Of a stretch of DNA of 31,303 nt, positions 25,401-31,303 are shown piece after piece. This stretch comes from an uncultured Clostridia bacterium (lineage in GTDB: Bacteria; Bacillota; Clostridia; Christensenellales; Borkfalkiaceae). The position numbers and the translations under genes are program-made. The first letter of the stretch is position 1; each line of letters begins with the position of its first letter. Below the pieces are notes generated by a model. That model was not told where the DNA came from and did not search any database. It worked only from the letters and a program-made list of their open reading frames with translations. The DNA lies in contig CANRFK010000002.1 in NCBI GenBank assembly GCA_947629875.1, positions 1-31,303 of the forward strand, read 5' to 3'.

Positions 25401-25960
25401 TCGAAGGTGAACATCCCTTCGAGCCGGTAAGGGCTCGGCGCGGCGTTCTGAATGGAAGTTTCGTCGCGCTCGGCTTGGACGGAGGGTCCCATCCACTGCA
25501 AGAACGTTTTGCCCGCCACTTCCATGGCGCCGCCCGTACTGTAAAGACCGTTGCCTGCGGGAACGTCCCCGTCGATCAGATGAAACTCGTCCGTGCGCGG
25601 GTTGTTCGCCCACCAGCCGAGGTTGCGCTCATCGAGATCGAGCGTTGCGGCGTCGGCTCCCTCGAGCCCTTCACGGAGAATGGAAGTCTCGCAGGCGGCT
25701 ACCGTCGCATACGCCCAACAGAGCGGATCGTTGCTTTGGTTTTTTACGGGGGTCACGATGCCGTATTCGCGGCTGTCGTAGGTTTCGAGCGCGGCAAGCA
25801 CGGCAGGGTCGGTGTTTCGGAGCATCTCCGCATTCTTTTCTTCGGGAGAAGCGGCATAAGCCTTGGCGCGCGGTGCAAACAGAATTGCACCCAAAAAGAG
25901 GGAAAACAGGCAAAACGTTGTCAAAATCAGCAATAAAATTTTACGTCTGCGTCGCTCCAC
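22436..25960 (-). CDS. secreted surface protein with two papain-like protease units
   Basis: 1174 residues. Signal peptide (about 1-37, basic start then LLLILTTFCLFSLFLGAILF). Two consecutive units each hold a C1A papain-type protease followed by a lectin-like domain. Unit 1 has Q75, C81, H230 and N261; unit 2 has Q507, C513, H664 and N695, so both look active. Each unit begins with a similar E-K-x-A-E-x-L-R-N segment and YDSR-(E/D)-YGIVTPV. A bacterial Ig-like region follows, then about 20 Glu-Pro pairs, a Ser/Asn/Asp-rich stretch, one membrane helix and a basic end, RRRLF. Cwp84-type clostridial proteases share the protease plus lectin-like pairing. GTG is the start, six bases after AGGAGG. 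It lies 33 bases after its paralogue. Confidence 0.9.
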   Translation of the reverse strand: MERRRRKILLLILTTFCLFSLFLGAILFAPRAKAYAASPEEKNAEMLRNTDPAVLAALETYDSREYGIVTPVKNQSNDPLCWAYATVAACETSILREGLEGADAATLDLDERNLGWWANNPRTDEFHLIDGDVPAGNGLYSTGGAMEVAGKTFLQWMGPSVQAERDETSIQNAAPSPYRLEGMFTFDYSIENVKAAVAKYGAVSCSYYFYRGTKIFNYLNNADEAKINPHSSIIVGWDDTVPASQYRPKASSRNGGWIVKNSWGTAQNLEGYFYLSYDSQIYDVRAFDCTEASEFDHQYLYNGVIKQGVSKMTGTKDGVKAAAVYRAQGGSETTSEMLTAVNIGIGGKDVGVEISVYRQPKADFDNLFWSETDPESGERCVSERFSGVGEGYHTFRLKEAVPLENGETFSVVVRAQNGAGDASIYFTEDTNSDNDMTFLSENGVWRNGKQRNAAAHIRAYTAEVERTSRLPEEKTAEALRNANPAAIAALGTYDSRDYGIVTPVRNQYDKNICWSFGTLAASEVSILREGLAGADVGTLHFDDRALAWQSLNPVPDEYGLVSSDMTALDYWNTGNYVSSAGKAMLRWLGPVKKGNGSEADVRAEHPRLYTLENMIPVPMSGEDGIENAKYAIARYGAIAASYFTGSMNNSTVYYNSNGQGSGGHSIAIVGWDDTIAAEKFAGSTPAQDGAWIVKNSWGEMAGRDGYFYLSYDSYLWDAWAFDFTDADAYDHQYFYNGSLQLGYKSYEAEKAGAIYRAAETEPDKQELITAVGIGAAGEDVTATITVYKLKGANFETPRSAENLPDEGKPVSVTVKKLEADGFQTVRLDESVPLDPYDIFSIVVELKSSAGTPKFLTMLDPSENDMTFLYQNGAWSNSRTRDKVYYAPYADILHIRAYTVDTVRTEPLPVRDLQNADVVVAAGDYRYNGTAITPDVTVTLGGKILERDTDYTLRYENNVFASNEAAVTVVGVAPYTGERRVTFTIGKAQEPPQLDLPEQIEREEGMETLGDIKLPTGWKWTDEEMPLSLGAVTAQCEYVGTGADNYAVRTREVTFELVEKEAPPEPEPEPEPEPEPEPEPEPEPEPEPEPEPEPEPEPEPEPEPDPGDTGGEGSGGSDNTDNTDNDNDQENGADDTNGARKGGLSPAAIAGISVGSVAGAGLIALAIVLLRRRLF
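22447..23002. repeat. 556-bp duplicated 3' block, copy 1
   Basis: Identical to 26005-26560 except for three substitutions that I can see, all near the C-terminal coding end (around 22465, 22483 and 22495), with no indel. It encodes the last Ig-like segment, the Glu-Pro stalk and the membrane anchor. Confidence 0.92.
22650..22772. repeat. hexanucleotide tandem repeat encoding Glu-Pro stalk
   Basis: About 20 units of CTCGGG or TTCGGG, read on the minus strand as Glu-Pro codons. The mixture of C and T at the first base is the same in the copy at 26208-26330. Slippage here would change stalk length without a frameshift. Confidence 0.9.
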
Positions 25961-25993
25961 ATTACGCCTCCTTTGTCCGAATCTCCGTGCGCC

Positions 25994-28735
25994 TTACAAT
26001 AAGCGCCTGCGCAGCAATACAATCGCAAGGGCGATGAGCCCCGCGCCCGCCGCACTGCCGACGGAGATGCCCGCAATGGCCGCGGGAGAGAGTCCGCCCT
26101 TCCGCGCACCGTTCGTGTCGTCCGCACCGTTTTCTTGGTCGTTGTCGTTGTCTGTATTATCCGTATTATCCGAGCCGCCGGAACCTTCCCCGCCCGTGTC
26201 GCCCGGATCGGGCTCGGGCTCGGGTTCGGGTTCAGGCTCGGGTTCGGGTTCGGGTTCGGGCTCGGGTTCGGGTTCGGGCTCGGGCTCGGGTTCGGGCTCG
26301 GGTTCGGGTTCGGGCTCGGGTTCGGGCTCGGGAGGCGCCTCCTTCTCCACGAGTTCAAACGTCACCTCGCGCGTGCGCACCGCATAATTGTCCGCGCCCG
26401 TGCCCACATATTCGCACTGCGCCGTCACTGCGCCGAGGGAAAGCGGCATCTCTTCATCCGTCCACTTCCACCCCGTGGGCAGTTTGATATCTCCGAGCGT
26501 CTCCATGCCCTCTTCCCGCTCGATTTGCTCGGGCAAATCAAGCTGCGGCGGCTCCTGCGCCTTCTCTATCATGAAGGAAAACTGCTTTCTCCCCGTAAAG
26601 GTAAACGTGCCCTCCACGGCCGCCGTGGCGCTGCCCGCATTGACGGCGGTGGAGACGACGTTGTAGTGCATCCCCCGTGTGAGCACACAGCCATCCACTT
26701 TCACGACGACCTCGGGCACGATGTGTTCGCCCGAGTAGAAATATTCCCCCGTCACGGAAATTTCCGCATCCTCGAGGGAGACGGGCGCATGCTGCACACT
26801 CTCGCGTTTGACATAGATGCCCGCCTGAATATACTCCTCCCCTGTCTCTTTGTCGTGCACATTGGGCACATAATTGCCGTCCGTCACGGGGAATTTGATC
26901 GCCCAGCCCATGGGCTCGTCGCTATCGTACTTCGTGAGATCGACGTCGATGCACCATTCCCACCCCTCGGGCAGCGGAATTTGTCCGAGGTGGGTCACTT
27001 CGCTCCCCACGACGATGGGGCATTGGGAGCTTGTGACGGGCTTGTTCGGCGCCTCTTTCGCCTGCGCGATATAGAAGTACGCCCGCGTCTCGCCCGTGTA
27101 GTCACCGCGCCCCTCGGCGATTGCAACGGCGTTGCCGAGCGCATTCTTGTTGTTCTCGTAGCGCACTTCGAAATCCTGCCCCTCTTCGAGCGTTTTTCCG
27201 CCGAGCGTAACCGTCGCTTTTGGCATAAATTCCGACCCCGTGTACACAAAATTGTGTTCGTTGAGGTGGATGGAGGCAAACTGCAAGTCATTGGAAGAGA
27301 CCGCCTCTTCCCGCGCGATGTTCCGCGTATAGGCGCGAATGTGCGCGCAGTAATTGCCGTAATTTTTGAGATTGCTCCATGCGCCGTTCTTGTACTCAAA
27401 CGTCATGTCGTTGGTGCTGTAATAGTCCTGCGTGCCGAGGATGCGTGCCTTTTTCTCCGTTCCGCTCGTCGCCTCGACGACGACGGAGAAGGACTCCCCG
27501 TTTTCGAGGGGCACGCTTTTATCGAGATAGAATGTATAATAGCCGTCCCGCGTGACCTTCGCCGAGGCGGTCGCCACGGGATCTCCGCAGACGGGGTTAT
27601 TTTGCGGCGACGAGGGGTTGCCGTAATTGGGCTGAAGCCCCGTATAGACGGAAATGTTGACGGTGACGTCCTCCCCGCCGATGCCGACGTTGACGGCGGT
27701 GAGCGCCTCGCGCGTCTCGCTCGTGCCGCCCTGCGCGCAGTAGATGGCCGCGGCGCGGGCGGTGTCGTCCTCACCGTACACGGAGACGGAGCCGCGGGCA
27801 ATGGTGCCGTTGTAGAGGTATTGGTTGTCGAACGTGTCCGCCTTTGCATAGTCGAACGCCCAAATGTCGTAGATGTCGGAATCGTAGGAGAGATAGAAAT
27901 ACCCCTCATCGTTGGAGGTGCTCCCCCAGCTGTTCTTGACGATCCAACCGCCGTCCGTGGAAGAGTGGTCGGGCGTAAATTGGGAAGCGGGAATGGTATC
28001 GTCCCATCCGACGATGATGCACGCGTGCGGATTATGCTTGGATTGGTTGATATTGTTGAAATATTTATCGATCGTATAGCCGCCGTACGAATAGTTGTGG
28101 ATGGGGAAGGAAAACGCCGCCGCGCCGTACTCCGCGACGAGCAGTTTTACATCGTCCACCGAATACTTCACGGTCATCATGTTTTCGAGCTTGTATTTGA
28201 TCTCGTAGTCCTCTTTTCGGACGGCGGTCTCATCGTCTGTGCCGTAATATTGCATGGTGGGGCCGCGCCACTGCAACAGCGTCTTGCCCGCCGTCTCCAC
28301 ATAGCCGCCCTTGTTCCACGTGCCGTTACCTTGGCTCACATCGTCGTCGATGAGATGGAAGGGGTCGCCCACGGGGTTGTGGGCACGGTAGGCGAGGACG
28401 CGCTCATCGAGATCGAATGCCGTGGACTGCACCGCGAGCCCCTCGCGGAGCATGGATGTTTCGGAGGCGGCGTAAGTTGCGAATGCCCAGCAGAGGTTGT
28501 ACGAACCTTGGTTTTTCACCGTAGAGACGATGCCATAGTCGCGGCCGCTGTATTTTTCCAGCTTGGCGATGGCTGCGGGATCGGCTTTGCGGAGGTCGTC
28601 TACATTCTTTTGCCCAAAGAAAGTCTGTGCGGATGCTTCCCCGCGCGGCACGCCGAAAAAGATGCCCGTGCCGAGTGCAAACAGACATAGCACGATCAAA
28701 ATGAGCAGATAAATTTTGCGCCTGCACCTTATCAT
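25994..28735 (-). CDS. secreted papain-like protease with lectin-like and Ig-like domains
   Basis: 913 residues. Signal peptide (about 1-36), one C1A protease unit with Q76, C82, H237 and N268, and a lectin-like domain (from about 300). Two bacterial Ig-like regions follow (FASIHLNEHNFVYTGSEFMP..., ISVTGEYFYSGEHIVPEVVV...). The Glu-Pro stalk and C-terminal helix are the same as in the next gene. The protein is likely anchored by its C-terminus with the protease displayed outside; no LPxTG motif is present. It is the first gene of the operon, with AAAGGAGGTGCGGA before the ATG. The protease part differs clearly from the paralogue while the last about 180 residues are nearly identical. Confidence 0.92.
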   Translation of the reverse strand: MIRCRRKIYLLILIVLCLFALGTGIFFGVPRGEASAQTFFGQKNVDDLRKADPAAIAKLEKYSGRDYGIVSTVKNQGSYNLCWAFATYAASETSMLREGLAVQSTAFDLDERVLAYRAHNPVGDPFHLIDDDVSQGNGTWNKGGYVETAGKTLLQWRGPTMQYYGTDDETAVRKEDYEIKYKLENMMTVKYSVDDVKLLVAEYGAAAFSFPIHNYSYGGYTIDKYFNNINQSKHNPHACIIVGWDDTIPASQFTPDHSSTDGGWIVKNSWGSTSNDEGYFYLSYDSDIYDIWAFDYAKADTFDNQYLYNGTIARGSVSVYGEDDTARAAAIYCAQGGTSETREALTAVNVGIGGEDVTVNISVYTGLQPNYGNPSSPQNNPVCGDPVATASAKVTRDGYYTFYLDKSVPLENGESFSVVVEATSGTEKKARILGTQDYYSTNDMTFEYKNGAWSNLKNYGNYCAHIRAYTRNIAREEAVSSNDLQFASIHLNEHNFVYTGSEFMPKATVTLGGKTLEEGQDFEVRYENNKNALGNAVAIAEGRGDYTGETRAYFYIAQAKEAPNKPVTSSQCPIVVGSEVTHLGQIPLPEGWEWCIDVDLTKYDSDEPMGWAIKFPVTDGNYVPNVHDKETGEEYIQAGIYVKRESVQHAPVSLEDAEISVTGEYFYSGEHIVPEVVVKVDGCVLTRGMHYNVVSTAVNAGSATAAVEGTFTFTGRKQFSFMIEKAQEPPQLDLPEQIEREEGMETLGDIKLPTGWKWTDEEMPLSLGAVTAQCEYVGTGADNYAVRTREVTFELVEKEAPPEPEPEPEPEPEPEPEPEPEPEPEPEPEPEPEPEPEPEPEPDPGDTGGEGSGGSDNTDNTDNDNDQENGADDTNGARKGGLSPAAIAGISVGSAAGAGLIALAIVLLRRRLL
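26005..26560. repeat. 556-bp duplicated 3' block, copy 2
   Basis: Partner of 22447-23002 at a constant offset of 3558 bases. Identity ends abruptly at the Q-A-K boundary (GCTCCTGCGC, then CTT versus TTT), where the Ig-like domains of the two genes diverge. Confidence 0.92.
26208..26330. repeat. hexanucleotide tandem repeat, second copy
   Basis: Same CTCGGG/TTCGGG pattern and the same number of units as at 22650-22772, coding the Glu-Pro stalk of the upstream protease. Confidence 0.9.
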
Positions 28736-28761
28736 TCCGCACCTCCTTTTATACCATTTGC

Positions 28762-28790
28762 ATTATATCATATCTCCTCTCTTTTTGCAA
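28762..28790 (-). promoter_or_regulatory. promoter of the protease operon
   Basis: TTGCAA (28790-28785), a 17-base spacer and perfect TATAAT (28767-28762) on the minus strand, 27 bases before the ATG. Confidence 0.8.
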
Positions 28791-28824
28791 CCCTTTTCCG
28801 CAAATCCGCCCTCTCGCTCTTCTT

Positions 28825-28895
28825 CTCATACCGAGTTTGCGCCGTCTCCTCATGCCGAGCCTCCTCTCTCCCTCATACCGAACCTGCGCCACACC
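28825..28895. repeat. three imperfect 23-24 base tandem repeats
   Basis: Units start at 28825, 28849 and 28872 with CTCATACCGA, CTCATGCCGA and CTCATACCGA. The first and third also share TGCGCC. On the minus strand the core reads CGGYATGAG, which also occurs in the gap at 11.3 kb. Confidence 0.55.
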
Positions 28896-28926
28896 CAACA
28901 GGCGCGGCGCAGGCGAGCGTATCTTT

Positions 28927-28976
28927 CCCCCTCGGCTCCCCCTTTTGGGAGAGCTGTCACGCAGTGACGGAGGGGG
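28927..28976. repeat. three-way-junction palindromic element
   Basis: Outer arms CCCCCTC (28927-28933) and GAGGGGG (28970-28976) enclose a GCTC/GAGC hairpin (28935-28954) and GTCAC-GCA-GTGAC (28956-28968). The shape fits a small non-coding repeat element rather than a terminator. Confidence 0.6.
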
Positions 28977-28997
28977 TTCCGAAACTATCACCAAACC

Positions 28998-29031
28998 GTA
29001 AGAGCCATTCCACAGCGGGAATGGCTCTTAC
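28998..29031 (-). terminator. hairpin at the end of the feo operon
   Basis: A perfect 14-bp inverted repeat (28998-29011 and 29018-29031) around a 6-base loop, starting six bases after the last stop. The T-tract is weak (GGTTTGG), so termination may be partial or the hairpin may protect the mRNA end. Confidence 0.65.
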
Positions 29032-29036
29032 AAGAT

Positions 29037-29222
29037 TTATGGAGATTGCGTATGGTCGGTTTTTTCGGGGGGCTGTTTGTACTTACAGCCCGCGCAAGCG
29101 GCGCAGTTCCCCCCGCAGTCGCAGGAGCTCTTCCCCTGCTTTCTGCGAACAATGGAGACCGCCGCCACGGCAACGACGAACCCCGCCGCCGCGATGATGA
29201 GGAGAATTTCCCACCAACTCAT
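29037..29222 (-). CDS. FeoB-associated Cys-rich membrane protein
   Basis: 61 residues. One helix (about 5-24) is followed by a basic stretch and five cysteines close together (C34, C36, C40, C43, C46) with glycines between. This matches the small family often found directly after feoB. Its job is not known well; the cysteines suggest metal binding or delivery near the FeoB pore. The ATG overlaps the feoB stop codon (ATGA, 29219-29222), so the two are translationally coupled. It is the last gene of the operon. Confidence 0.9.
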   Translation of the reverse strand: MSWWEILLIIAAAGFVVAVAAVSIVRRKQGKSSCDCGGNCAACAGCKYKQPPEKTDHTQSP

Positions 29223-31303
29223 TGCTTGGCCTCCCCCTGCCCGTCGTCCGCCGCCGCGACTTCGGCAGCCTCTTCGTGAGCCTCAACCTCGGACATGGGT
29301 GCCTCGTTTTGCTTCAAGGGGTGTTTCTTATTCCAGAACCAGATGCCCGTGATGACCGCCGCCACAACGGCTGCGAAGATGAACACCGTCCACCACCAAC
29401 TGCCGATGAGATAGATGGCCATGGCGACCGTGTACGAGGTGCCCACCCAGAAGAGGAGCGTCCACTTGAACTTGCCCTTTGGAAGTTCCGCCCTCGCCGT
29501 GGCACACGCCGCAAAGCAGGGAATGGTGAGCATGTTGAAAGCGATGAAGGCGATGAGCGCGGGAATGGTGACGCCCGTCTGCCCAATGAGGAACATGACT
29601 TCGTTTACGCCCTCTTCGGTCGCCTCGAACCCGAGTCCCGCGCCCGCCGCAAGCGTCGCGCAGAGGACGGAGAAGGTCGCAATGACGTTCTCCTTCGCGA
29701 TGAGCCCCGTGATGGCGGCGACGGCGAACACCCAGCCGAAGTTCACCCACACGCCGTTTATCTCCTTCCCGAGCTGCGAGCCGAAGCCGAGCGGGGTGAA
29801 GATGGGCTGGATGAGCTTGCCGATGCTCGCGAGGATGCTGATATCCATCTGTTCGTCGGCAAGGTAATGCCAATCCCACGAGAAGTGCGAAAGGAACCAG
29901 ATGACGATGGTCGAGGCAAGGATGATGGTGAACGCCTTCTTGACGAAGTGTTTGAGTTTATCCCACAGGTGGATCATGAGCCCCTTGAAGAGCGGCTTAT
30001 GATAGGGCGGGAGTTCCATGATGAAGGGCGGCACGTCGCCCCGCATCGTCGTGGCGCGCATGAGAATGACCGTCGTCACGGCAACGAGAATGCCCAAGAC
30101 ATACATGGAGAGCACGATGAGGTCGACCATGGGCGCATCTGCCGCCCCCAAAATACCGCCCGCAATGGCGGTGAGGATGGGCAACTTCGCCCCGCAGGAG
30201 AAGAACGGGATGACGCGCACCGTACTCGTCCGTTCGTTGTCGTCGGCGAGCGTCCGCGTGTTGATCATGGCGGGAATAGAGCACCCGAAGCCCATGATCA
30301 TGGGCATGAACGCCCTGCCCGAGAGCCCGAAGCGGCGGAAAATCCGATCCATGATGAAGGCGATGCGCGCCATATAGCCCGAATCCTCCAAGATGGAGAA
30401 GAACAGGAACAGCACGAGGATCTGCGGAATAAAGCTCAACACCGCGGCGAGGCCTTCCCAGACGCCGCTGACGATGAGCCCCGAGACCCATGCGGGCGCG
30501 TTTGCACACGCCTGTTCAAAGCCCATGCCGACGAGCCCCGTCAGCCAACCCATGAGATTTTGCAGCATCACCCCGGGCGAGAACACCGCGCCGTCGTAGA
30601 AACAGGCGAGCAGCTGTACGCCGATGTTCTCCGTGTCGTAGCCCAAATCGGCGAGCGTGGGAAGCGGCTTTCCCGCAAGCGACGCCCAGCCGTTGATGTA
30701 GAAGAAGTCCTCGGCGAACGTGAGGTGGAAGATGCAGAAGAGAATGACGATGAAGATGGGAATGCCCCAAACTTTGTGCGTCAGAATCTTGTCCGCCTTG
30801 TCGCTCCGCGAAAGTTGCTCTCTGCGCTCCTTCCTGCGGTAGGCGGAGGAATAGTTGGCGGAGATGTACTTATACCGCGCGTCGGCGACGACGGCCTCCA
30901 AATCGTTCCCGAAGGTGTCGTCCTTGAAGGTCGCCTTGAATTCGTCCACCATGGTGACGAGTTCGGGGTGCATGCCCGTCTCGATCTCGTCCATCTCGGC
31001 GAGTTTGACGGCGTGGAAGAGCGGCGCGCCCACCTTTGCGCCCTTTAAGGCGATGGTGACGTCGCACACGAGGTGGGCAAGCGGGCTGTCGTGCAGCACG
31101 GTCGTCCCCTCTCTCCTCTCTTTGGAGACGGAGATCGCCCTATCCATGAGTTCCTTGATGCCCGTGCCGTGCAGGGCGGAGATGGCGACGACGGGGAGCC
31201 CTATCTTGCGTTCGAGTTCCTTGGCGTCGATCGTATCGCCCTGTTTTTCCACCGCGTCCATCATGTTGAGCGCGATGATGACGGGCACGTCGATCTCCAT
31301 GAG
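29219..31303 (-). CDS. feoB: ferrous iron transport protein B, 5' end outside window
   Basis: Partial: 694 C-terminal residues are visible and the frame is open through the right edge. The G-domain end is seen as the G4 motif N-M-M-D and the G5-like ISALHGTG. The membrane part holds the FeoB core with MGFGCSIPAMINTRTL and PFFSCGAKLPI, whose conserved cysteines line the proposed iron path, and PCFAACATARAELP near the end. FeoB takes up Fe2+ in a GTP-dependent way, in anaerobes the main iron route. The C-terminus has an Ala/Glu-rich tail of about 25 residues. The G1-G3 motifs, and feoA if present, would lie outside. Confidence 0.95.
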   Translation of the reverse strand, partial: LMEIDVPVIIALNMMDAVEKQGDTIDAKELERKIGLPVVAISALHGTGIKELMDRAISVSKERREGTTVLHDSPLAHLVCDVTIALKGAKVGAPLFHAVKLAEMDEIETGMHPELVTMVDEFKATFKDDTFGNDLEAVVADARYKYISANYSSAYRRKERREQLSRSDKADKILTHKVWGIPIFIVILFCIFHLTFAEDFFYINGWASLAGKPLPTLADLGYDTENIGVQLLACFYDGAVFSPGVMLQNLMGWLTGLVGMGFEQACANAPAWVSGLIVSGVWEGLAAVLSFIPQILVLFLFFSILEDSGYMARIAFIMDRIFRRFGLSGRAFMPMIMGFGCSIPAMINTRTLADDNERTSTVRVIPFFSCGAKLPILTAIAGGILGAADAPMVDLIVLSMYVLGILVAVTTVILMRATTMRGDVPPFIMELPPYHKPLFKGLMIHLWDKLKHFVKKAFTIILASTIVIWFLSHFSWDWHYLADEQMDISILASIGKLIQPIFTPLGFGSQLGKEINGVWVNFGWVFAVAAITGLIAKENVIATFSVLCATLAAGAGLGFEATEEGVNEVMFLIGQTGVTIPALIAFIAFNMLTIPCFAACATARAELPKGKFKWTLLFWVGTSYTVAMAIYLIGSWWWTVFIFAAVVAAVITGIWFWNKKHPLKQNEAPMSEVEAHEEAAEVAAADDGQGEAKQ

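Larger units (their letters stand above)
28791..28997. other. gene-free stretch with short repeats
   Basis: No ORF with a ribosome binding site was found. It holds three imperfect repeats of about 24 bases (28825-28895) and a folded palindromic element (28927-28976). Confidence 0.6.

Noticed and set aside
22433..28690. Long plus-strand frames opposite the two proteases
   Set aside because: Antisense shadows. Their Gly-Phe/Gly-Leu stretches are only the complement of the Glu-Pro repeat.

Overview
The window looks like chromosomal DNA of an anaerobic, fairly GC-rich member of the Bacillota (Clostridia). The evidence is strong AGGAGG-type ribosome binding sites, TTGACA/TATAAT promoters, a SipW-type signal peptidase, a FeoB-associated Cys-rich protein, a probable Re-type citrate synthase and an apparently ferredoxin-type thioredoxin reductase. 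A gut lineage related to Christensenellales is my guess; no rRNA or marker gene here proves it. Every intact gene lies on the minus strand. The only plus-strand coding trace is a broken IS3-family transposase at the left edge.

Reading in the direction of transcription (right to left): (1) 31303-29037, feoB (5' end outside the window) and a small Cys-rich partner, for ferrous iron uptake. (2) 28735-22436, two secreted papain-like proteases with lectin-like and Ig-like modules, a Glu-Pro stalk and a C-terminal membrane anchor. The second has two complete protease units, and both genes end in an almost identical 556-bp block. (3) 22292-20210, a Re-type citrate synthase relative and a membrane protein. 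(4) 20088-18187, a YitT-type membrane protein and a thioredoxin-reductase-like flavoprotein that has lost its NADPH motifs. (5) 18049-16982, a CNNM/CorC-like membrane protein. (6) 16717-15590, a 23S rRNA methyltransferase of the RlmL type. (7) 15438-11872, a MarR regulator and a MacB-like ABC exporter, followed by a 25-codon ORF. (8) 11136-9867, SipW and one SipW-dependent secreted protein. (9) 9704-8710, MinD and a short MinE-like protein. (10) 8455-395, a five-gene MoxR/VWA operon: MoxR ATPase, DUF58 protein, a membrane protein with an InlB-type repeat, a BatA-like VWA protein and a large double-VWA protein.

Intergenic DNA is informative. Promoters or promoter candidates are visible for eight transcription units and hairpin terminators for most. 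The gaps at 11.14-11.74, 16.72-16.98 and 28.74-29.04 kb hold palindromic or repeated non-coding elements. The observations most worth following are the NADPH-motif-less thioredoxin reductase, the homogenised protease tails, the terminator interlocked with the corC-like promoter, and the MoxR/VWA operon with its unusual membrane partners. I did not find a system I can claim to be wholly new.
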